64,000 nucleotides of DNA, taken from Streptomyces sp. XY006. GTDB lineage: Bacteria > Actinomycetota > Actinomycetes > Streptomycetales > Streptomycetaceae. The notes beneath the pieces are model-generated. The model worked only from the letters and a program-made list of their open reading frames with translations, searched no databases and was not told the DNA's origin. Below are positions 39,093-47,478 of this stretch, piece by piece. Where the stretch lies: contig NZ_NOKT01000036.1 of the NCBI RefSeq assembly GCF_002237655.1, positions 18,994 through 82,993 on the forward strand, in the 5' to 3' direction. Both the position numbers and the translations under genes were made by a program. Numbering within the stretch: the stretch's first letter is position 1; every line of letters begins with the position of its first letter.

Positions 39093-40544
39093 ATGGCCGA
39101 GCTCGTGGAACACGGACAGCTGTTCATCGGCGGGGAGTGGACCGACCCGCTGGGCCGGGACGTCATCGAGGTGATCTCGCCGCACACGGAGGAGGCCATC
39201 GGGCGCGTCCCGCACGCCTCGACGGCCGACGTGGACCGTGCCGTGGCGGCGGCGCGGCGGGCGTTCGACGAGGGGCCCTGGCCGCGGCTGAGCCTCGACG
39301 AGCGCATCGAGGTCGTCGGCAGGATCAAGGACGGCATCGCCGCCCGGCACGACGAGATCGCCCGGGTGATCTCGGCGCAGAACGGCTCGCCGTACTCCTG
39401 GAGCGTCCTCGCCCAGGCCCTCGGCGCGGTCATGGTGTGGGACGCGGCGATCACCGTGGCCCGCGGCTTCACCCACGAGGAGCGGCGCGACGGCGTCCTC
39501 GGCCGGATCCTGGTGCGGCGCGAGCCGGTCGGGGTCGTCGCGGCCGTCGTCCCCTGGAACGTCCCGCAGTTCACCGCCGCCGCCAAGCTCGCCCCCGCCC
39601 TGCTCGCCGGCTGCACGGCCGTCCTCAAGCCCTCGCCCGAGTCGCCGCTCGACGCGTACCTGCTCGGCGAGATCGCCCGCGAGGCCGGGCTGCCGGAGGG
39701 CGTGCTGTCGATCCTGCCCGCCGACCGGGAGGTGAGCGAGTACCTGGTCGGGCACCCGGACATCGACAAGGTGTCCTTCACCGGCTCGGTCGCGGCCGGC
39801 CGGCGCGTGATGGAGGTCGCGGCCCGCAACCTCACGCGCGTGACCCTCGAACTGGGCGGCAAGTCGGCGGCCGTCGTGCTGCCCGACGCGGACGTCGGGA
39901 CGGCCGTCGCGGGCATCGCCCCCGCGGCCTGGATGAACAACGGCCAGGCCTGCGTCGCCCAGACCCGTGTCCTCCTGCCGCGCGCCCGCTACGACGAGTT
40001 CGCCGACGCCCTGGCCGCCGCGGCCGGTGCCCTCACGGTCGGCGACCCGCTGGACCCGGCGACCGAGGTGGGCCCGCTGGTGGCGAAGCGGCAGCAGCGG
40101 CGCGCCCTCGACTACATCCGCATCGGCCAGGAGGAGGGCGCCAAGATCCTCACCGGCGGCGGCCGCCCGCCCGGCCTGGAGCGCGGCTGGTACGTCGAAC
40201 CCACCCTCTTCGGCGACGTCGACAACTCCATGCGCATCGCCCGCGAGGAGATCTTCGGCCCGGTGATCTGCCTGCTGCCCTACGACGACGAGTCCGACGC
40301 CGTGCGGATCGCCGACGACTCCGACTACGGGCTCAGCGGCAGTGTCTGGACGGCGGACGTCGAGCACGGCCTCGACATCGCCCGCCGGGTCCGCACGGGC
40401 ACCTACTCCGTCAACACCTTCAGCCTGGACATGCTCGGCCCCTTCGGCGGCTACAAGAACTCCGGGCTGGGACGGGAGTTCGGGCCCGAGGGGTACGGCG
40501 AGTACCTGGAGCACAAGATGATCCACCTGCCGGCGGACGCGTGA
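39093..40544 (+). CDS. Aldehyde dehydrogenase (NAD-dependent), Rv0223c-like
   Basis: A 483-aa ALDH-superfamily enzyme: PWNVPQFTAAAKLAPALLAG (oxyanion Asn), VLKPSPESPL, VSFTGSVAAGRRVME (NAD loop), LELGGKSAAVVLPDAD (general base Glu), NNGQACVAQTRVLLPR (catalytic Cys) and EEIFGPVICLLPY. The ATG at 39093 lies behind GAGGG. It sits just downstream of a KstR-like box and immediately before a ferredoxin and convergent kstR, so it probably oxidises a steroid side-chain aldehyde formed by the CYP125-like P450. From memory, Mycobacterium tuberculosis Rv0223c is similar in length and neighbours. Confidence 0.92.
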   Translation: MAELVEHGQLFIGGEWTDPLGRDVIEVISPHTEEAIGRVPHASTADVDRAVAAARRAFDEGPWPRLSLDERIEVVGRIKDGIAARHDEIARVISAQNGSPYSWSVLAQALGAVMVWDAAITVARGFTHEERRDGVLGRILVRREPVGVVAAVVPWNVPQFTAAAKLAPALLAGCTAVLKPSPESPLDAYLLGEIAREAGLPEGVLSILPADREVSEYLVGHPDIDKVSFTGSVAAGRRVMEVAARNLTRVTLELGGKSAAVVLPDADVGTAVAGIAPAAWMNNGQACVAQTRVLLPRARYDEFADALAAAAGALTVGDPLDPATEVGPLVAKRQQRRALDYIRIGQEEGAKILTGGGRPPGLERGWYVEPTLFGDVDNSMRIAREEIFGPVICLLPYDDESDAVRIADDSDYGLSGSVWTADVEHGLDIARRVRTGTYSVNTFSLDMLGPFGGYKNSGLGREFGPEGYGEYLEHKMIHLPADA

Positions 40545-40777
40545 CGATGGGCGACCGCTGGCACGTCGAGGTCGACCGCTCCCTGTGCATCGGCTCCGCC
40601 CAGTGCGTCCACCACGCGCCCGGCGCCTTCCGCCTGGACACCGCCCGCCAGTCCCACCCGGTGGCCCCGGACGCGGACGCCGGCGAACAGGTGCTTCAGG
40701 CGGCCGAGAGCTGCCCGGTGGAGGCCATCACGATCGCGCTGGACAGCGGGGAGCCGGTGTTCCCGCCGGAGGAGTAG
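40541..40777 (+). CDS. Ferredoxin of the P450-associated [3Fe-4S] type
   Basis: A 78-aa protein with RSLCIGSAQCVHHAPGAFRL (C-x5-C) and ESCPVEAITI (distal Cys-Pro), the three-Cys pattern of small actinobacterial ferredoxins that reduce P450s. The GTG at 40541 overlaps the aldehyde dehydrogenase stop (GTGA); the ATG at 40547 is the alternative. It likely serves the CYP125-like enzyme encoded 12 kb away in the same apparent regulon. The stop is 2 bp from the convergent kstR stop. Confidence 0.9.
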   Translation: MTMGDRWHVEVDRSLCIGSAQCVHHAPGAFRLDTARQSHPVAPDADAGEQVLQAAESCPVEAITIALDSGEPVFPPEE

Positions 40778-40778
40778 G

Positions 40779-41444
40779 TCACGGGTGGGCGTCCGGGTCC
40801 GTCAGACCGATCAGCCGGCAGACCGTCTCGATGTCGATCTTGACCTGGGCGATGGAGGCACGGCCCGACAGCCAGGTGATCAGGGCCGAGTGCCAGGTGT
40901 GCTCGATGACCCGGACCGCCGACAACTGCTCCGGGGTCGGGTCCTCCTGGCCCATCGCGTCCAGGATGATCGCCGTGGTCTGCCGGGAGACCTGGTCGAC
41001 CTCCGGGCTCACGCTGCGGTCGGCGAAGGTCAGCGCGCGGACCATCGCGTCGGCCAGGTGCGGCTCGCGCTGCAGGGCCCGGAAGGCCCGCATCAGCGTC
41101 TCGGCGACCCGCTCGGCCGCCGTGGCGCCCTGCGGCGGCTTCTTGCGGAGCGTGCCGTGCATGTGCTCCAGCTGGTCCTGCATCGTCGCGACCAGCAGAT
41201 GGATCTTGGAGGGGAAGTAGCGGTACAGCGTGCCGAGCGCCACCTGCGAGGACTCCGCGACCTCGCGCATCTGCACGGCGTCGAAACCGCCCCGGCTGGC
41301 CAGCTGCGCGCTCGCGTGCAGGATGCGGCGACGACGGGCCTCCTGCCGCTCCGTCAGCGGTGCGGAGGCTGCGGCTCCGGCTTCCACCTTGGCCGGCTTG
41401 GCCACCTTGTTCACGTCGGCGTTCACCTGGGCTTCCGCGGGCAT
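40779..41444 (-). CDS. kstR: TetR-family transcriptional repressor KstR-like
   Basis: A 221-aa TetR regulator. After a 35-residue tail comes the HTH: EARRRRILHASAQLASRGGF, DAVQMREVAESSQVALGTLY and RYFPSKIHLLVATM. The recognition region and FADRSVSPEVDQV in the ligand domain match my recollection of mycobacterial KstR, which represses cholesterol catabolism genes and is released by 3-oxo-cholestenoyl-CoA. The window contains six sites fitting its operator consensus, one in the adjacent upstream region (41588-41601), indicating autoregulation. The ATG at 41444 gives KstR-like length; ATGs at 41495 and 41540 are in frame and would add an unlikely tail. Confidence 0.9.
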   Translation of the reverse strand: MPAEAQVNADVNKVAKPAKVEAGAAASAPLTERQEARRRRILHASAQLASRGGFDAVQMREVAESSQVALGTLYRYFPSKIHLLVATMQDQLEHMHGTLRKKPPQGATAAERVAETLMRAFRALQREPHLADAMVRALTFADRSVSPEVDQVSRQTTAIILDAMGQEDPTPEQLSAVRVIEHTWHSALITWLSGRASIAQVKIDIETVCRLIGLTDPDAHP

Positions 41445-41587
41445 GGTCCGGTCCCGTTCCGTGACCGTCCGTGAGGACGAGTGATCAGACAGCATGGCAC
41501 GGCACCGGCCGTGGCGTGAATCACCTGATCCACTGGTCACAGCGCCCTTACCTGCCGGTAGATTCGGAGCCTCCGAACGATCAAGTC

Positions 41588-41601
41588 TGAAACTTGTTCT
41601 A
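41588..41601. promoter_or_regulatory. KstR operator between kstR and the GT4 operon
   Basis: TGAAACTTGTTCTA matches TNNAACNNGTTNNA at every defined position. It is 54 bp upstream of the glycosyltransferase GTG and 143 bp upstream of the kstR ATG, in the divergent promoter region. Confidence 0.8.
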
Positions 41602-41655
41602 GATTAGCGTCCCGGCGTAATCTCGCGGGACAGAGCAGGGAGAAGGGGGCCCAGA

Positions 41656-43191
41656 GTGACCGCTGAGGCCAGGGAGGCCGGGGCTCCGGAGGACCCCGCT
41701 GCCGACGGCTTGCGACCGCTCGACATCGCGCTCCTGACCTACAAAGGGAACCCGTTCTGTGGCGGTCAGGGCGTCTACGTCCGGCACCTCTCCCGTGAAC
41801 TGGCCCGCCTCGGCCACCGCGTCGAGGTCATCGGCGCCCAGCCGTACCCCGTCCTCGACGAGGGCTACGACGGCCTGAGCCTCACCGAGCTGCCCAGCCT
41901 CGACCTGTACCGCCAGCCCGACCCCTTCCGCACGCCCGGGCGCGACGAGTACCGCGACTGGATCGACGCGCTGGAAGTGGCCACGATGTGGACCGGCGGC
42001 TTCCCCGAGCCCCTGACGTTCTCGCTGCGCGCCCGCCGCCACCTGCGTGCCCGCCGCGGCGAGTTCGACGTCGTCCACGACAACCAGACCCTCGGTTACG
42101 GCCTGCTGGGTGACGTCGGCGCACCGCTGGTGACGACCATCCACCACCCCATCACCGTGGACCGGCAGTTGGAGCTGGACGCGGCGGAAGGCCGGCAGCG
42201 CCGCTGGTCGGTGCGGCGCTGGTACGCCTTCACGCGCATGCAGAAGCGGGTCGCGCGGCGGCTGCCGTCCGTGCTCACCGTCTCCGGCACGTCCCGCCAG
42301 GAGATCGTCGACCACCTCGGCGTCCGGCAGGACCGGATCCACGTCGTCCACATCGGCGCCGACACCGACCTGTTCTCGCCCGACCCCTCGGTGCCGGTGG
42401 TGCCCGGGCGCATCGTGACGACGTCCAGCGCGGACGTGCCGCTGAAGGGCCTGGTGTACCTGGTCGAGGCGCTGGCCAAGGTGCGGGCCGAACACCCCGG
42501 GGCGCACCTCGTCGTGGTCGGCAAGCGCCCGGCGGAGGGCCCGGTCGCCCAGGCGGTGGAACGCTACGGGCTGGAAGGCGCCGTGGAGTTCGTCAAGGGC
42601 ATCTCCGACGCGGAACTCGTCGACCTGGTGCGCTCGGCGCAGGTCGCGTGCGTGCCCTCCCTCTACGAGGGCTTCTCCCTGCCGGCCGCGGAGGCCATGG
42701 CGACGGGGACGCCGCTGCTCGCGACGACCGGGGGAGCGATCCCCGAGGTCGCCGGGCGGGACGGCGAGACCTGCCTCGCGGTGCCGCCCGGGGACTCCGA
42801 GGCCCTGGCCGCCGGGCTGAGCCGCCTGCTGGGCGACCCGGACCTGCGCGCCCGGCTCGGCGCGGCCGGCCGCGTACGGGTACTGCGCCACTTCACCTGG
42901 GCCCGGGCTGCGGAGGGCACGGTCGCCCGCTACCGCGAGGCGATCGACCGGGCCGCGGCCCGGACGCAGGGCCGCACGACCCCGGACCGGGGCCCCGCCC
43001 CCGCCCCTCGGACGGTGTCACCGGGCACCGGCTCCCCGGCCGCCGGACCCGCGGCGTCCTCGGCCGGTGCCGTCCCCACCGCGGCCGCGACCGGGGCCGC
43101 TTCCCCCTCCTCCGCGTCCCCGGCGGGTGCCGTTCCCCCGGCCCCCGCCGATGCAACAGGCGTCAACTCCGAAAGCAGGGCCACGTGCTGA
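41656..43191 (+). CDS. GT4 family glycosyltransferase with Pro/Ala-rich tail
   Basis: A 511-aa GT-B enzyme. The N-terminal domain has LLTYKGNPFCGGQGVYVRHL (acceptor-side Gly-rich loop) and FDVVHDNQTLGYGLLG. The C-terminal donor domain has VVVGKRPAEGPVAQAV and PSLYEGFSLPAAEAMATGTP (the E-x7-E motif) plus AGRDGETCLAVPPGD. The last 100 residues are a low-complexity Ala/Pro/Ser tail. The GTG at 41656 follows AGGGAGAAGGGGG. It is the first of three genes linked by stop-start overlaps with a methyltransferase and a toroid protein. A KstR box precedes it. The acceptor is unknown; from memory, M. tuberculosis Rv0225 is the counterpart. Confidence 0.9.
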   Translation: MTAEAREAGAPEDPAADGLRPLDIALLTYKGNPFCGGQGVYVRHLSRELARLGHRVEVIGAQPYPVLDEGYDGLSLTELPSLDLYRQPDPFRTPGRDEYRDWIDALEVATMWTGGFPEPLTFSLRARRHLRARRGEFDVVHDNQTLGYGLLGDVGAPLVTTIHHPITVDRQLELDAAEGRQRRWSVRRWYAFTRMQKRVARRLPSVLTVSGTSRQEIVDHLGVRQDRIHVVHIGADTDLFSPDPSVPVVPGRIVTTSSADVPLKGLVYLVEALAKVRAEHPGAHLVVVGKRPAEGPVAQAVERYGLEGAVEFVKGISDAELVDLVRSAQVACVPSLYEGFSLPAAEAMATGTPLLATTGGAIPEVAGRDGETCLAVPPGDSEALAAGLSRLLGDPDLRARLGAAGRVRVLRHFTWARAAEGTVARYREAIDRAAARTQGRTTPDRGPAPAPRTVSPGTGSPAAGPAASSAGAVPTAAATGAASPSSASPAGAVPPAPADATGVNSESRATC

Positions 43192-43934
43192 CCGTCGACT
43201 TCTCCCGGTTCCCGCTCGCCCCGGGCGACCGCGTCCTGGACCTCGGCTGCGGTGCCGGACGGCACGCGTTCGAGTGCTACCGGCGCGGCGCTCAGGTCGT
43301 CGCGCTGGACCGGAACGCCGACGAGATCCGCGAGGTCGCGAAGTGGTTCGCGGCGATGAAGGAGGCGGGGGAGGCGCCCGCGGGGGCCACGGCCACCGCC
43401 ATGGAGGGCGACGCGCTCGCCCTGCCCTTCCCCGACGAGTCCTTCGACGTCGTCATCATCTCCGAGGTGATGGAGCACATCCCCGACGACAAGGGCGTCC
43501 TCGCCGAGATGGTGCGGGTGCTGAAGCCCGGCGGACGCATCGCCGTCACCGTGCCGCGCTACGGCCCCGAGAAGGTCTGCTGGGCCCTGTCCGACGCCTA
43601 CCACGAGGTCGAGGGCGGCCACATCCGCATCTACAAGGCCGACGAACTGCTCGAGCGGATCCGCGAGGCGGGCCTCGAACCGTACGGCACCCACCACGCC
43701 CACGCGCTGCACTCGCCCTACTGGTGGCTGAAGTGCGCGTTCGGCGTCGACAACGACAAGGCCCTGCCGGTGCGGGCGTACCACAAGCTGCTGGTCTGGG
43801 ACATCATGAAGAAGCCCCTGGCCACCCGGGTCGCCGAGCAGGCGCTCAACCCGCTCATCGGCAAGAGCTTCGTGGCGTACGCGACCAAGCCGCACCTGCC
43901 GCGTCCGGCCGGTACCGGGGCGGACGCCCAGTGA
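43185..43934 (+). CDS. Class I SAM-dependent methyltransferase (Rv0224c-like)
   Basis: A 249-aa enzyme with VLDLGCGAGRHAFECYRRGA (SAM motif I), VVALDRNADEIREVAKWF (motif II acid), EGDALALPFPDESFDVVIIS and EMVRVLKPGGRIAVTVPRYG (post-motif III). The C-terminal part (GTHHAHALHSPYWWLKCAFG) probably shapes the acceptor site. The GTG at 43185 overlaps the glycosyltransferase stop by 7 nt, and its stop overlaps the next GTG by 4 nt, so the three proteins are made together. It probably methylates the glycosylated product or its acceptor. Confidence 0.9.
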   Translation: MLTVDFSRFPLAPGDRVLDLGCGAGRHAFECYRRGAQVVALDRNADEIREVAKWFAAMKEAGEAPAGATATAMEGDALALPFPDESFDVVIISEVMEHIPDDKGVLAEMVRVLKPGGRIAVTVPRYGPEKVCWALSDAYHEVEGGHIRIYKADELLERIREAGLEPYGTHHAHALHSPYWWLKCAFGVDNDKALPVRAYHKLLVWDIMKKPLATRVAEQALNPLIGKSFVAYATKPHLPRPAGTGADAQ

Positions 43935-45001
43935 CCACTCCCCGGACGGAACACCTGGTCCTGCCCGGGGTCCTCACCGCCGGGCAGGCCGCCGAGACCG
44001 TCGCCGGCCTCCTCGCCGTGCAGCGCGAGGACGGCGCGATCCCCTGGTTCCGGGGGCACCACCTCGACCCGTGGGACCACGTCGAGGCCGCGATGGCCCT
44101 GGACGCGGCCGGTGAGCACGAGGCCGCCGAGCGGGCCTACCTGTGGCTGGCCCGGCACCAGAACGAGGACGGCTCCTGGTACGCGGCCTACGCCGACGGG
44201 GACTTCGCCGACGTCACCGACCGCGGCCGCGAGACCAACTTCGTCGCCTACACAGCCGTCGGCGTCTGGCACCACTACCTGTCCACCGGCGACGACACGT
44301 TCCTGGAGCGGATGTGGCCGACGGTGTACGCGGCCGTGGAGTTCGTGCTCCGGCTGCAGCAGCCCGGCGGGCAGATCGGCTGGCGGCGCGACGACGACGG
44401 CACACAGACCGCCGACGCCCTGCTGACCGGCTCCTCCTCGATCCACCACGCGCTGCGCTGCGCCCTGGCCATCGCCGAGCAGCGGGAGGAGCCGCAGCCC
44501 GACTGGGAACTGGCGGCCGGCGCGCTGCGGCACGCGATACGGCACCACCCCGAGCGGTTCCTGGACAAGAACCGGTACTCGATGGACTGGTACTACCCGG
44601 TGCTGGGCGGCGCGCTGACCGGGGTGGAGGCCAAGGCCCGGATCGAGCAGGACTGGGAGCGGTTCGTCGTCCCGGGGCTGGGCGTGCGCTGCGTGGTGCC
44701 CAACCCGTGGGTGACGGGCGGCGAGTCCGCCGAACTCGCCCTGGCCCTCTGGGCGATGGGGGAGTCCGACCGGGCGCTTGAGGTGCTCCAGTCGATTCAG
44801 CACCTGCGCGACCCGGACAGCGGGCTCTACTGGACCGGGTACGTCTTCGACGACGACGCGATCTGGCCGCGTGAGCTCACCACCTGGACGGCCGGGTCAC
44901 TGCTGCTCGCCGTCGCCGCGCTGGGAGGCCACGAGGCGACGTGCCAGGTGTTCGGCGGTGCCGAGTTGCCTTCGGGGCTCGAGTCGGACTGCTGCGCCTA
45001 G
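43931..45001 (+). CDS. Alpha/alpha-toroid protein (prenyltransferase/squalene-cyclase-like repeats)
   Basis: A 356-aa cytoplasmic protein with toroid-type repeats: LLAVQREDGAIPWFRGHHLD, YLWLARHQNEDGSWYAAYAD and VLRLQQPGGQIGWRRDDDG (QW-like Q-x-x-x-G-x-W motifs), plus WYYPVLGGALTG and DSGLYWTGYVFDDDAIW. No DxDD cyclase or prenyltransferase zinc motif is visible, so annotation as a prenyltransferase should not be taken literally; a glycosidase-like (alpha/alpha)6 role is equally possible, given ethe acidic YVFDDDAIWPRE. The GTG start overlaps the methyltransferase stop (GTGA). A palindromic repeat follows the stop. Confidence 0.85.
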   Translation: MTTPRTEHLVLPGVLTAGQAAETVAGLLAVQREDGAIPWFRGHHLDPWDHVEAAMALDAAGEHEAAERAYLWLARHQNEDGSWYAAYADGDFADVTDRGRETNFVAYTAVGVWHHYLSTGDDTFLERMWPTVYAAVEFVLRLQQPGGQIGWRRDDDGTQTADALLTGSSSIHHALRCALAIAEQREEPQPDWELAAGALRHAIRHHPERFLDKNRYSMDWYYPVLGGALTGVEAKARIEQDWERFVVPGLGVRCVVPNPWVTGGESAELALALWAMGESDRALEVLQSIQHLRDPDSGLYWTGYVFDDDAIWPRELTTWTAGSLLLAVAALGGHEATCQVFGGAELPSGLESDCCA

Positions 45002-45016
45002 GAGCTCGGACGTCCG

Positions 45017-45068
45017 CCCGGGGCGCGGGTTGCGCGTGGCTTGTCGCGCGGCTCCCCCGCGCCCCGGG
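45017..45068. repeat. Streptomyces palindromic repeat, probable terminator
   Basis: CCCGGGGCGCGGG and CCCGCGCCCCGGG form a perfect 13-bp stem with an inner GCGCG/CGCGC stem. The inner sequence (GCGTGGCTTGTCGCGCGGC) is recognisable as a divergent copy of the dispersed repeat also found at 32001-32055. It lies between convergent genes and can terminate both. Confidence 0.75.
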
Positions 45069-45072
45069 GGCG

Positions 45073-45408
45073 TCAGTGCCGGTGTGCTCGATTGGCGATC
45101 GCGTGGCCGACGAACAGGTAGACCACCGCCGCCAGGCCGTAGCCGCAGACCACTCGCGCCCAGGCCTCGTCGAACGTGAACAGGTCGTGCGACCAGCCGG
45201 CCAGCCAGCGGGCCGCGTCGTGGATGAACTGGACGAAGTCGTTCGCCCGGTTCGCGTCGAGCAGATACATCAGGATCCACAGGCCCAGGATGAGGGCCAT
45301 GATGTCGGCTACGACCGCGATGATCGTGCCGGCTTGACTCGCGCCGTTGCGATATCGAGGGGACATACCTTCCGGATTGCCGCCGAACTCCGGATGAAAC
45401 CACGGCAT
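45073..45408 (-). CDS. Small membrane protein, 111 aa, unknown
   Basis: Two hydrophobic segments, AGTIIAVVADIMALILGLWILMYL without its last residues (about 26-49) and VVCGYGLAAVVYLFVGHAIA (about 86-105), flank a soluble loop rich in aromatic and acidic residues (FIHDAARWLAGWSHDLFTF). No family recognised. The start may be the ATG at 45408 or the internal ATG at 45366. It is 4 bp downstream of the LLM oxidoreductase stop-side boundary on the same strand, so the two may be cotranscribed only by read-through. Confidence 0.75.
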   Translation of the reverse strand: MPWFHPEFGGNPEGMSPRYRNGASQAGTIIAVVADIMALILGLWILMYLLDANRANDFVQFIHDAARWLAGWSHDLFTFDEAWARVVCGYGLAAVVYLFVGHAIANRAHRH

Positions 45409-45412
45409 TCGC

Positions 45413-46423
45413 TCAGGAGTTCAACTCGGCGAGCACCCGCAGCGTCTCCCGGTCCGGGGACAGCACCAGCAGGTCCGTCACCGGCCCCTTGCGCCACGAC
45501 TCCAGCCGCTCGGCGATGCGTTCGCGCGGGCCGACCAGGGAGATCTCGTCGGCGAAGGCGTCCGGGACCGCCCGGACGGCCTCCTCGCGGCGGCCCTCGG
45601 CGAACAGCCGCTGGATCCTGCGGGCCTCCTCCTCGTACCCCATGCGGGCCATCAGGTCGGCGTGGAAGTTCCGGGACGCGTGGCCCATCCCGCCGATGTA
45701 GAAGCCGAGCATCGCCTTGACCGGCAGCAGCCCCTCGGCGACGTCGGAGCAGACCCGGGCCTGTGCCATCGGAGCGACCAGGAAGCCCTCGGGGAGTGCG
45801 GCCACGGCCGGGCCGTACACCTCGGGCCGGGTCGGCGCCCAGTACAGCGGCAGCCAGCCGTCGGCGATCCGGACCGTCTGCGCGACGTTCTTCGGCCCCT
45901 CCGCCCCGAGCAGGATCGGCAGATCGGCGCGCAGCGGGTGCGTGATGGGCTTGAGGGGCCTGCCGAGGCCGGTGGCGTCCGGGCCCCGGTAGGGGTGCGC
46001 GTGGAAGCGGCCGGGCAGTTCGACGGGGGCCTCGCGGCGCAGCGCCTGCCGCAGGACGGCGACGTACTCGCGGGTGGCGGTGAGCGGCGAGGCGGGGAAC
46101 GGGCGGCCGTACCAGCCCTCCACCACCTGCGGGCCGGACAGTCCGAGGCCCAGCAGCAGGCGGCCGCCGCAGAGGTGGTCCAGGGTCAGGGCGTGCATCG
46201 CGGTCGTCGTCGGCGGGCGGGCCGCCATCTGCGCGACCGCCGTGCCGAGGCGGATCCGGGAGGTGTGCGCGGCGATCCAGGCGAGCGGCGTGAAGGCGTC
46301 CGAGCCCCAGGACTCCGCCGTCCAGACGGAGTCGTAGCCGAGTCGCTCCGCCTCCCGCGCGAGGGGCACATGGCCGGGGGAGGGGCCGCGGCCCCAGTAG
46401 CCGAGCGCGAGTCCGAGCCGCAT
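45413..46423 (-). CDS. LLM-class flavin/F420-dependent oxidoreductase
   Basis: A 336-aa luciferase-like monooxygenase fold: LGLALGYWGRGPSPGHVPLA, SVWTAESWGSDAFTPLAWIA, RIRLGTAVAQMAARPPTTTA, LDHLCGGRLLLGLGLSGPQV and PILLGAEGPKNVAQTVRIAD, the pattern of F420-dependent actinobacterial members. From memory, mycobacterial Rv3520c, of this type, lies in the KstR regulon, but no KstR box was found upstream here. The ATG at 46423 is preceded by AGGAGG. The substrate is unknown. Confidence 0.9.
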   Translation of the reverse strand: MRLGLALGYWGRGPSPGHVPLAREAERLGYDSVWTAESWGSDAFTPLAWIAAHTSRIRLGTAVAQMAARPPTTTAMHALTLDHLCGGRLLLGLGLSGPQVVEGWYGRPFPASPLTATREYVAVLRQALRREAPVELPGRFHAHPYRGPDATGLGRPLKPITHPLRADLPILLGAEGPKNVAQTVRIADGWLPLYWAPTRPEVYGPAVAALPEGFLVAPMAQARVCSDVAEGLLPVKAMLGFYIGGMGHASRNFHADLMARMGYEEEARRIQRLFAEGRREEAVRAVPDAFADEISLVGPRERIAERLESWRKGPVTDLLVLSPDRETLRVLAELNS

Positions 46424-46471
46424 GCCTGCCTCCTGACGGTGTGTCAGCCGACGGGGCGACGACTGTACGGC

Positions 46472-46503
46472 AACGGCCCCCCGCCCGGAAGGGCGAGGGG
46501 CCG
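46472..46503. terminator. Hairpin terminator upstream of the LLM gene
   Basis: ACGGCCCC-C-CGCCC and GGGCG-A-GGGGCCGT pair at 13 positions around a GGAA tetraloop, 18 bp past the stop of the minus-strand gene ending at 46521. Confidence 0.75.
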
Positions 46504-46520
46504 TGCGCGAGACGGCGGGC

Positions 46521-47321
46521 TCAGCCGCGCTGGATGCCCGAGGTGTCCTGCAGGACACCTCGGCGGCCGTCCTGCGTCTGGGCGACCAGGGCCGCGCCGC
46601 GCTGCTCGACGGCCAGGTACCAGGTGCCCGGCGCCAGTTCGGCGATGGGCGTCGGGGAGCCGTCCTCCGCGAACAGCGGACGCGGCACCGGCACGGCGAA
46701 CCAGAACGGGGAGAAGTCCCCGGCCGGCGGCTGCGGGGCCTGGGCCTGCTGCGGCTGGGGCTGGCCACCGAAGGGCTGCCCGGGCTGCGGCTGGCCGTAG
46801 CCACCGGGCTGCTGGGCGCCCGGGTAGCCGTAACCGCCCTGCGGCTGGCCGCCGTAGGGCTGCGGAGCGGCGGGGCGCGGAGCCGGGACGAGGGCGCCCT
46901 TGAGGGCGGGGACCAGGGGGGTGGCGAGGGCCGCGGCGGCGAGTAGCAGGGCAGCGATCAGGCCGAGGATGAGACCCGAACCGGCGCCGACTTCCGCGCC
47001 AGCCAGATTGTCACTGAATGCGCCCAGTGGGTCGATGATGGTCCAGAGTGAGGTCCACGCGGCGAACAGCGCAAGGGCAACGCCGAGCTGGCCGAGGTCG
47101 AGTCCGATGACCTTGCGCTCCGGAAGAGCGCGGGAAAGGACGATCAGGGCCGCGCCGATGATGCCGCCGACGTACATGCTCATCACCAAGCCGAGGTTGT
47201 CCCAGGCGTTAGGGATGTCGCTGCCGGAGCTGTCGTACGTGTCGAGGAACGACGCGATCAACAGCAACACCGCTGCTCCGATCACCACGCCGTCGCCCCG
47301 AGTGAGGGAGCGGATATTCAC
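46521..47321 (-). CDS. Membrane protein with four helices and Gly/Gln/Pro-rich region
   Basis: A 266-aa protein: four transmembrane helices (GVVIGAAVLLLIASFLDTY; LVMSMYVGGIIGAALIVLS; LGVALALFAAWTSLWTIID; GLILGLIAALLLAAAALA), a cytoplasmic GGYGYPGAQQPGGYGQPQPG-type low-complexity segment near 155-200, and a C-terminal folded patch (FSPFWFAVPVPRPLFAEDG; GTWYLAVEQRGAALVAQTQD). The layout resembles actinobacterial DUF5336-type proteins; function unknown. A perfect 26-bp palindrome lies within its last codons. Confidence 0.82.
   Translation of the reverse strand: MNIRSLTRGDGVVIGAAVLLLIASFLDTYDSSGSDIPNAWDNLGLVMSMYVGGIIGAALIVLSRALPERKVIGLDLGQLGVALALFAAWTSLWTIIDPLGAFSDNLAGAEVGAGSGLILGLIAALLLAAAALATPLVPALKGALVPAPRPAAPQPYGGQPQGGYGYPGAQQPGGYGQPQPGQPFGGQPQPQQAQAPQPPAGDFSPFWFAVPVPRPLFAEDGSPTPIAELAPGTWYLAVEQRGAALVAQTQDGRRGVLQDTSGIQRG
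46538..46563. repeat. Perfect 26-bp palindrome inside the 3' end of a coding region
   Basis: CCGAGGTGTCCTG directly abuts its reverse complement with a CTGCAG centre and no loop. It encodes GVLQDTSG near the C-terminus of the membrane protein, 17 bp before the stop. Confidence 0.85.
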
Positions 47322-47478
47322 TTCAGGTCCTTCGTAGGTCGTCTCGTCGTCGGTAGAGGCGTCGCTGTCACCATGTCGCCGTCCGGACGCGGTGTGAAGC
47401 GCGGGGGTGGCCCCTCATCGTAGGAGGACCCTATCGTCCGCCCCATCAGGGTGTCCGCCGGGATCTGCCGGTCCGCAC

